A stretch of DNA of 64,000 bases from NCBI GenBank assembly GCA_020832565.1, contig JAFIEI010000001.1, positions 62,001-126,000 on the forward strand. Reading direction: 5' to 3'. Source of the stretch: Salinarimonas sp. Its GTDB lineage: Bacteria > Pseudomonadota > Alphaproteobacteria > Rhizobiales > Beijerinckiaceae. Shown here one piece after another: positions 58,607 through 64,000 of this stretch. The notes under the pieces were generated by a model. The model searched no databases. It saw nothing but the letters and a program-made list of their open reading frames with translations, and was not told the origin of the DNA. Every line of letters begins with the position of its first letter. Position 1 is the stretch's first letter. A program made the position numbers and the translations under genes.

Positions 58607-58817
58607 ATCCGTCTCCCTGACCGCTATGCCGCGCTGAGTCGCATATCTGCGACAATGCCGCCATAATTTCATGCTGCAAACCTGGATCGGTATGGGGCAG
58701 TCCGCAGGGCTCGGGGCAACGGGTCTCGCGTGCGTGATTGGCACTGTAGCGTCACATCTGATATGGGATGCAAAACCGGCGTGAGACAGGGCCGGCGATT
58801 ACGGGATCCGATCGATC

Positions 58818-59279
58818 ATGAAGCGTATCACTTTCTCCATCATCGCGGCAGGATTCGTGGCGGGATTCGCCGCGATCGGTCCGCAATCGGCCTCGCCGGT
58901 CCAGGCGCAGGGCATGTCCTGCAACGACATCAACCCGATGCTCGAGCAGCGCTCCTCCCTTGTCGAGCGCGTCAATGCACTGGGCAGCGAGGATGTCGAC
59001 CCGCGTCAGGCTTGCCCGATCTTCCGCGAACTCGTCGCGAATGGTGAAGAGGTCAAGGAATTCGTCGAGGACAATCAGGCCTGGTGCCAGATCCCGCAAA
59101 GCTTCGTCGACGGCTTCATACAGGATCACGAGCAGGTTTCCTCCGTGCGTGATCAGGCCTGCCAGGCGGCGGCACAGATCAACCGCATGGAAAACGAAGC
59201 CCGCCAGCAGCAGGAGCAGGGCCAGTTCGGCGGGCCGGGCCTGACCGGGCGCTTCCCGATCCCGCAGGGCGCGCTCTAA
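58818..59279 (+). CDS. Exported protein with four cysteines, unknown
   Basis: 153 residues. Signal peptide (residues 1-31, ending VQAQG). The mature part has four cysteines (about positions 35, 66, 89, 114), consistent with two disulfides, a helical middle with Glu and Val, then Gln-rich and Gly/Pro-rich tail. No family recognised. A plausible promoter (TTGGCA at 58738, GATATG at 58760) precedes it. Confidence 0.75.
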   Translation: MKRITFSIIAAGFVAGFAAIGPQSASPVQAQGMSCNDINPMLEQRSSLVERVNALGSEDVDPRQACPIFRELVANGEEVKEFVEDNQAWCQIPQSFVDGFIQDHEQVSSVRDQACQAAAQINRMENEARQQQEQGQFGGPGLTGRFPIPQGAL

Positions 59280-59338
59280 TTTTCTGCAGAAGTCACCTGT
59301 GCGTCATGCCTCGGCCTGATGCCGCACCGGAGTAGACC

Positions 59339-60277
59339 GTGTTTCGCTCGCCATTCGCCGACAAGGGTGTTCCCGATGCCGTGAAAGGGCATTGGGTCGA
59401 TCGCAACGCGCCGATGTTTCTTCGCCCGTATCTGCGCCTCGCGCGGATAGAGCGCCCGATCGGCTGGTGGCTGCTGCTGCTCCCGTGCTGGTGGTCCGCC
59501 GCGCTTGCCGCTGCCGCTGCGGGCGCGTCCTATCCGAATCCTTGGCATCTGGCTCTCTTCCTGATCGGTGCCGTCGCCATGCGCGGGGCGGGATCGACCT
59601 ATAACGACATCGTCGATCGCGAACTCGATGCCCGCGTCGCGCGCACGCGCGACCGCCCGCTGCCCTCCGGGCGCGTGAGCCTGCGCGGTGCGGTGATCTT
59701 CGTGGGCCTGCAATGCCTCGTGGGATTGCTGGTGCTGTTGCAGTTCAACGCCTTCACCATCGCGCTCGGCTTCGCTTCGATCGGGATCGTGCTGTTCTAC
59801 CCCTTCATGAAGCGCTTCATCTGGATGCCGCAATTCGTGCTCGGCCTGTGCTTCGCCTGGGGCGCGCTGATGGGTTGGGCTGCGGAATTCGGCTCGCTCG
59901 CGCTGGCGCCGCTGCTGCTCTATGCGGCTGCGATTTCATGGACGATCGGCTTCGACACGATCTACGCGATCCAGGATATCGAGGATGACGAGATCGTCGG
60001 CATCAAGTCGGCGGCGCGCTATTTCGGAGAACATGTCCGCCCCGCCGTCGCCGGATTCTACGTGCTGACAGTGGCGCTCGTGATCGGCGCCGTCGCGGCG
60101 AGCGGGATCGGCCTGATCGGCTATCTCGCGACGCTCGCCTTCGCCGCGCATCTCACCTGGCAGGTGGCGACGATGGATCGCGAGGACGGGCCGCGCGCGT
60201 TGAAGCTGTTTCGCTCCAACCGCGATGCCGGCCTGATCCTGTTCGCCGGATTCGCGTTGGCGGCTGTTCTGGGCTGA
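59339..60277 (+). CDS. ubiA: 4-hydroxybenzoate polyprenyltransferase
   Basis: 312 residues with about eight membrane helices. Attaches the polyprenyl chain to 4-hydroxybenzoate in ubiquinone synthesis, the electron acceptor for the nuo enzyme encoded upstream. Aspartate-rich motifs NDIVDRELDARVARTRDRP (first) and YAIQDIEDDEIVGIKSAA (second) are intact. GTG at 59339 is taken as the start because the following DAVKGHWVDR is conserved; an ATG at 59414 is the alternative. Confidence 0.93.
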   Translation: MFRSPFADKGVPDAVKGHWVDRNAPMFLRPYLRLARIERPIGWWLLLLPCWWSAALAAAAAGASYPNPWHLALFLIGAVAMRGAGSTYNDIVDRELDARVARTRDRPLPSGRVSLRGAVIFVGLQCLVGLLVLLQFNAFTIALGFASIGIVLFYPFMKRFIWMPQFVLGLCFAWGALMGWAAEFGSLALAPLLLYAAAISWTIGFDTIYAIQDIEDDEIVGIKSAARYFGEHVRPAVAGFYVLTVALVIGAVAASGIGLIGYLATLAFAAHLTWQVATMDREDGPRALKLFRSNRDAGLILFAGFALAAVLG

Positions 60278-60281
60278 GCCC

Positions 60282-61643
60282 TCAGGCGGCGTCGCTGCGC
60301 AGGGCGTCGAAGAACTGGCGTACTTCGCGCGACAACAGCGTGGATTGCTCCGAGAGTTCGCTCGCGGCCTGGGTTACCGAAGCAGCGGAACGGTTGGTTT
60401 CCAGGATCGCGTCGTTCACTCCCGCGACATTCTCCGACAATGTATGCGTTCCTGTGGCGGCGCGCTGGATGTTGGTCGAGATTTCGCTCGTTGCCGCGCT
60501 CTGCTCCTCGATCGCCGCAGCGACGCTGCTGGTGACGTTCTCGATCTTGCCCATGATGCCGGTAATCTTGCGGATCGATTCGACCGAAGTCGCCGTCGAA
60601 CCCTGGATCCCGTTGACATGACGGGCGATTTCCTCCGTCGCTTTCGAGGTCTGGCTGGCCAGGGCCTTGACCTCCTGCGCGACGACGGCAAAGCCGCGCC
60701 CGGCCTCGCCGGCGCGGGCGGCCTCGATCGTCGCGTTGAGGGCGAGCAGGTTGGTCTGTTCGGCAATCGCCTGAATCAGCGAGACGACTTCACCGATCTG
60801 GCGCCCGGCCTCGGCCAGGCGCTCGACCTCGGCGCTCGAGGTTTCGGTCATCTGTGCGGCTTCGCGCACGATGCTGTTGGCGCCGTTGATCTGGTCGGCG
60901 ATCTCGTTGATCGACGCGGTCATCTGCTCGGTGGCGGAAGCGACGCTCTGCACGTTGAGGGAGGTGTCCTGCGAGGCGCTGCTGGCCGAACCGGCTTCGC
61001 GGCCGGCTTGCTCGGCGACATTGGTCAGCGTGGTCGCCGTCTCCTGCATGCGGGTGGTGTTCGAATCGAGCGAGCCGAGAATCGCATCGACCGAGCCGCG
61101 GAAATTGTCGATCGCACCGGCGATCTCGTCGTTGCGGCGCTGGCGCTCTTCGATGAGTGCCGTCTGATAGGTCGAGATGGCATAGTCGAGATCGAGCATG
61201 ACCACCTTGTTGAGCGCTTCGATATAGTGGGCGAGCCGGGTCGGGGCGAAGCGGTTCTTGCGCATGACGATGGTGCTGAGTTCGTTGAGCAGGAACTGGT
61301 AGCCGGCGATATACCAGCGCGGCTCCAGGCCGATGCGCACATGCGCCATGCCGATGCGGCGGATGCTCGCGACGTAATCGGCATCGAACTGACCGCCGAA
61401 CAGCCGCTCCCAGTGCTTCGCCTGCGCCGTCTCCAACCCGGCCTGCTTGTCCCCGAGCAGCTTGCTCAAATGCGGCTCGGCGTGAGCATGCGCATAGAAC
61501 CGCGTCAGTACTCCGGGAAGCTCGGGCGCGATCTGCTGCCAGATCGCGGGCAGATTCGCGCGCGTCGTCGCATCGATGCGTGCATAGCGCAGACGCGTTT
61601 CGTGATCGGCCTTGTCGAAGGTCTGGGCGGGGGCATGTGACAT
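60282..61643 (-). CDS. Globin-coupled methyl-accepting chemotaxis protein
   Basis: 453 residues, soluble: no signal peptide or membrane helix. Residues 20-180 form a sensor globin. His101 in IGMAHVRIGLEPRWY aligns with the proximal haem ligand of HemAT and Tyr111 with its conserved partner, so oxygen sensing is likely. The rest is an MCP signalling domain with the canonical hairpin tip (AIAEQTNLLALNATIEAARAG, shown in part as EQTNLLALNA and EAARAGEAGRGFAVVA). No HAMP domain. Convergent with ubiA; no other chemotaxis gene is in the window. Confidence 0.93.
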   Translation of the reverse strand: MSHAPAQTFDKADHETRLRYARIDATTRANLPAIWQQIAPELPGVLTRFYAHAHAEPHLSKLLGDKQAGLETAQAKHWERLFGGQFDADYVASIRRIGMAHVRIGLEPRWYIAGYQFLLNELSTIVMRKNRFAPTRLAHYIEALNKVVMLDLDYAISTYQTALIEERQRRNDEIAGAIDNFRGSVDAILGSLDSNTTRMQETATTLTNVAEQAGREAGSASSASQDTSLNVQSVASATEQMTASINEIADQINGANSIVREAAQMTETSSAEVERLAEAGRQIGEVVSLIQAIAEQTNLLALNATIEAARAGEAGRGFAVVAQEVKALASQTSKATEEIARHVNGIQGSTATSVESIRKITGIMGKIENVTSSVAAAIEEQSAATSEISTNIQRAATGTHTLSENVAGVNDAILETNRSAASVTQAASELSEQSTLLSREVRQFFDALRSDAA

Positions 61644-62029
61644 GGTACTACCAATGCTTCGTTATCTTGTGGCTCGAAAGTCCAAACAGGTGACTTGCGA
61701 AATCAATGTTCGAGATATTTGCGCATCGCGTCTCGATCCCGTCTCTGTCGTGCGTTTCCTGGGACGGACACTCGCTCATAAAATTTAAGGAGTTCTGAAG
61801 GTGGGGTCCTCGAAGGGTCGGCGCCCGTCCTTTCGGCATTTTGCGAATGACATACTTGGAAAGGCTACCTAAAATTGTATAAATCCATGCCAATTGTTGT
61901 TGTTCCGTGAAGTCATCCACAGCCTGTGAAGATCGGGGAAAGCGGGCGTGGCACGGTGAAAGATCGCACAGGCCGTCAACATCCTTTACCCTGCCGCTCG
62001 ACACAACATCGATTCGGGCGAATGTAACG
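61644..62029. other. 386-base divergent promoter region, chemoreceptor and dnaB
   Basis: No gene is supported. The right half is AT rich and holds a plus-strand promoter candidate at 61856-61883 for dnaB. The minus-strand promoter of the chemoreceptor could not be placed. Confidence 0.45.
61856..61883 (+). promoter_or_regulatory. Candidate dnaB promoter
   Basis: TTGGAA (61856-61861), 16 bases, TATAAA (61878-61883), inside an AT-rich patch. It would give a leader of about 140 bases before the dnaB ATG. Confidence 0.4.
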
Positions 62030-63523
62030 ATGGCGAATGCCAATGCGCTGGTGGCGCAGCTTGATCAGAACGAGGCGGAGTACCGCGTCGCGCCGCATAA
62101 CCTCGATGCGGAGCAGGCGCTATTGGGTGCCATCATCGTCAATAACGAGGCCTATTACAGGGTTTCTGATTTCCTCGAGCCTGAACATTTCTACGAGGAT
62201 CTGCACCGGCGGATTTTCGAGGTCACCTCGAGCCTGATCAAGGCGGGGAAGGTGGCGACGCCGATCACGCTGAAGACCTTTCTGGGCGACCAGGATCTGG
62301 GCGGCATCACCGTCTCGCAGTATCTGGCGCGGCTGGCGGCAGAAGCGACGACGATCATCAACGCCCTCGATTACGGGCAGACGATCTACGATCTCTCGAT
62401 TCGCCGCAAGCTCATCGCCATCGGCGAGGATACGGTCAATTCCGCCTATGACGCGCCGGTGGATTCCACGCCCCGCGCGCAGATCGAGGAGGCCGAGCGC
62501 AAGCTCTTCACGCTCGCCGAGACCGGCCGCTACGACGGCGGTTTCCAGCGCTTCGCCGATGCGCTCACCTCTGCCGTCGACATGGCGGCGAAGGCCTATC
62601 AGCGCGAGGGCAAGCTCTCGGGCATCTCCTCCGGCCTCGTCGATCTCGACCGCATGCTCGGCGGGTTGCAGCCCTCGGATCTGGTGATCCTCGCCGGGCG
62701 CCCGGCCATGGGCAAGACCTCGCTCGTCACTAACATCGCCTTCAACATCGCCAAGGCCTATCGCGGCGAGAAGCGGCAGGACGGTGTGATCGAGACGGTG
62801 AATGGCGGCATTGTCGGCTTCTTCTCGCTGGAAATGTCCTCCGAACAGCTCGCCACCCGCATCATCGCGGAGCAATCGGGCATCCCGTCCTACAAGATCC
62901 GGCGCGGCGATATCCGCGAGGACGAGTTCTACAAGCTGACCGATGCCGCGCGCGAAATGCAGACCATGCCGTTCTATATCGACCAGACCGGCGGCATCTC
63001 GATCGCCCAGCTCACCGCACGGGCGCGCCGGCTCAAGCGGCAGAAGGGGCTGGATCTCCTCGTGGTCGACTATCTGCAGCTGCTTTCGGGTTCCGGCAAG
63101 AAGGGCGATAACCGCGTGCAGGAACTCACCGAGATCACCACCGGCCTGAAGGCGCTTGCCAAGGAATTGTCGGTGCCGCTGATTGCGCTGTCGCAGCTCT
63201 CGCGTCAGGTCGAGGCGCGCGAGGACAAGCGTCCGCAGCTCTCGGATCTGCGCGAATCCGGCTCGATCGAGCAGGATGCCGACGTGGTGCTGTTCGTCTA
63301 TCGCGAGGAGTATTATCTGCAGAACCGCGAGCCCAAGCCCGGCACGGAAGAGCATTTCAAATGGCAGGCGGAGATGGATCAGGCGCATGGCAAGGCCGAG
63401 GTGATCATCGGCAAGCAGCGCCACGGCCCCACCGGCACGGTCCAGCTCGCCTTCCAGGCCGACATCACCCGCTTCACCGATCTCGCCGACGAGGACAAGA
63501 TGCCGGAGCGGATCGGTGACTGA
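62030..63523 (+). CDS. dnaB: Replicative DNA helicase
   Basis: 497 residues. Hexameric 5'-3' helicase of the replication fork. N-terminal primase-interacting domain (PHNLDAEQALLGAII), linker, then RecA-like ATPase with Walker A GRPAMGKTS, FFSLEMSSEQLATR, Walker B LLVVDYLQLL, and the H4 region KRPQLSDLRESGSIEQDAD. No intein. The ATG at 62030 begins the homology; the upstream open frame is not conserved. The next gene starts eight bases after its stop. Confidence 0.95.
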   Translation: MANANALVAQLDQNEAEYRVAPHNLDAEQALLGAIIVNNEAYYRVSDFLEPEHFYEDLHRRIFEVTSSLIKAGKVATPITLKTFLGDQDLGGITVSQYLARLAAEATTIINALDYGQTIYDLSIRRKLIAIGEDTVNSAYDAPVDSTPRAQIEEAERKLFTLAETGRYDGGFQRFADALTSAVDMAAKAYQREGKLSGISSGLVDLDRMLGGLQPSDLVILAGRPAMGKTSLVTNIAFNIAKAYRGEKRQDGVIETVNGGIVGFFSLEMSSEQLATRIIAEQSGIPSYKIRRGDIREDEFYKLTDAAREMQTMPFYIDQTGGISIAQLTARARRLKRQKGLDLLVVDYLQLLSGSGKKGDNRVQELTEITTGLKALAKELSVPLIALSQLSRQVEAREDKRPQLSDLRESGSIEQDADVVLFVYREEYYLQNREPKPGTEEHFKWQAEMDQAHGKAEVIIGKQRHGPTGTVQLAFQADITRFTDLADEDKMPERIGD

Positions 63524-63530
63524 GGCCTCC

Positions 63531-64000
63531 ATGATCGGCGATTTCGCTATTATCCCGCCCGAGGAAGCCGGCGCCGTCCTCACCATCGACCTGGATGCCT
63601 ACGCGTCAAACTGGCGCCTGCTGCGCGACCGGGCGGGCGGGGCCGATTGTGCGGCGGTGGTGAAGGCGAATGCCTATGGAATCGGTATCGAGATGGCGGT
63701 GCCCAAGCTCCTCGCAGCCGGCTGCCGCACCTTCTATGTCGCGCATCTCGCGGAAGCCAGGCGCGTGCGCGCGCTCACCGGCGAGGCTGTGATCTACGTG
63801 CTCAACGGCTTCCTGCCCGGCACCGCTCCGGTCTATGCCGCGCACGGCCTGCGCCCGGTGCTCGGCTCGCGGGCAGAGATCGACGAATGGGCCGGATTCG
63901 CCGCGGCCCATCCCGAAGCGCCGCCGGCTGCGATCCATATCGATACCGGCATGAACCGCCTCGGCCTGCCGCCCGAGGAAGTGGAGGGCGTCGCCCGCAC
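63531..64000 (+). CDS. alr: Alanine racemase, N-terminal part (cut by window end)
   Basis: 156 codons are inside the window. LTIDLDAYASNWRLL and AVVKANAYGIG carry the fold type III start and the PLP-binding lysine; HIDTGMNRLGL is the next conserved block. The enzyme makes D-alanine for peptidoglycan. The catalytic Tyr of the C-terminal domain lies beyond the window. dnaB-alr is a common pair in alphaproteobacteria. Confidence 0.92.
   Translation, partial: MIGDFAIIPPEEAGAVLTIDLDAYASNWRLLRDRAGGADCAAVVKANAYGIGIEMAVPKLLAAGCRTFYVAHLAEARRVRALTGEAVIYVLNGFLPGTAPVYAAHGLRPVLGSRAEIDEWAGFAAAHPEAPPAAIHIDTGMNRLGLPPEEVEGVAR

Noticed and set aside
61644-62029. Minus-strand frame of 131 codons upstream of dnaB
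   Set aside because: No ribosome site or recognisable domain; it covers the promoter region.

Overview
The window is a 64 kb piece of a GC-rich alphaproteobacterial chromosome, most likely from the Hyphomicrobiales (Rhizobiales). The evidence is gene order and protein type: a complete 14-gene nuo (complex I) operon continues into birA, rnj (RNase J), mce, a DUF1467 gene, proS, lolC/E and lolD; NuoE carries the long C-terminal extension seen in that order; ProS is the short form. No rRNA, CRISPR array, transposase or integrase was seen. One tRNA (Asp, GTC) is present.

Layout. 1-4.2 kb: end of a GGDEF gene with a good terminator, a TfoX-domain gene, an A-type Fe-S carrier, kdsB-pheA (4-base overlap), nudC and a HIT protein. 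4.3-10.1 kb: an acyl-CoA synthetase with a long Lys/Ala/Ser tail, then a branched-chain amino acid locus made of a 16-codon leader peptide, an attenuator, ilvI, a GST gene and ilvH. 10.3-12.9 kb: tRNA-Asp, a PilZ protein, an AI-2E/PerM-type membrane protein and an HdeA-like exported protein. 13.1-28.7 kb: nuoA-N, with a small unassigned membrane-protein gene between nuoH and nuoI. 28.7-35.8 kb: birA to lolD. 35.8-40.9 kb, minus strand: xth, a CoA-binding protein and mfd. 41.1-43.5 kb: exported rhodanese, YeeE/YedE transporter and a 56-residue peptide. 43.4-45.8 kb: a restriction-modification pair bracketed by imperfect 31-bp direct repeats. 45.9-51.5 kb: maf, an acyl-CoA synthetase, yacG, an exported peptide, an EAL phosphodiesterase and a gamma-glutamyltransferase-like protein. 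51.5-58.7 kb: ureidoglycolate lyase-like gene, amidase, a DUF433-type regulator, a strikingly AT-rich orphan gene, uvrB and rsmE. 58.8-64 kb: exported protein, ubiA, globin-coupled chemoreceptor, dnaB and the start of alr.

Functionally most of the window is core metabolism: respiration (nuo, ubiA), amino acid synthesis (ilv, pheA), envelope (kdsB, lol, amidase, alr) and DNA repair/replication (mfd, uvrB, xth, dnaB). Cyclic-di-GMP signalling appears three times (GGDEF end, PilZ, EAL). The two clearest acquired segments are the restriction-modification island and the AT-rich gene at 54.1-55.1 kb, whose function cannot be read from the sequence; these are the best places to look for something undescribed. 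Three enzymes (acyl-CoA synthetase, NuoE, UvrB) carry Lys/Ala-rich low-complexity extensions, an unusual shared trait.
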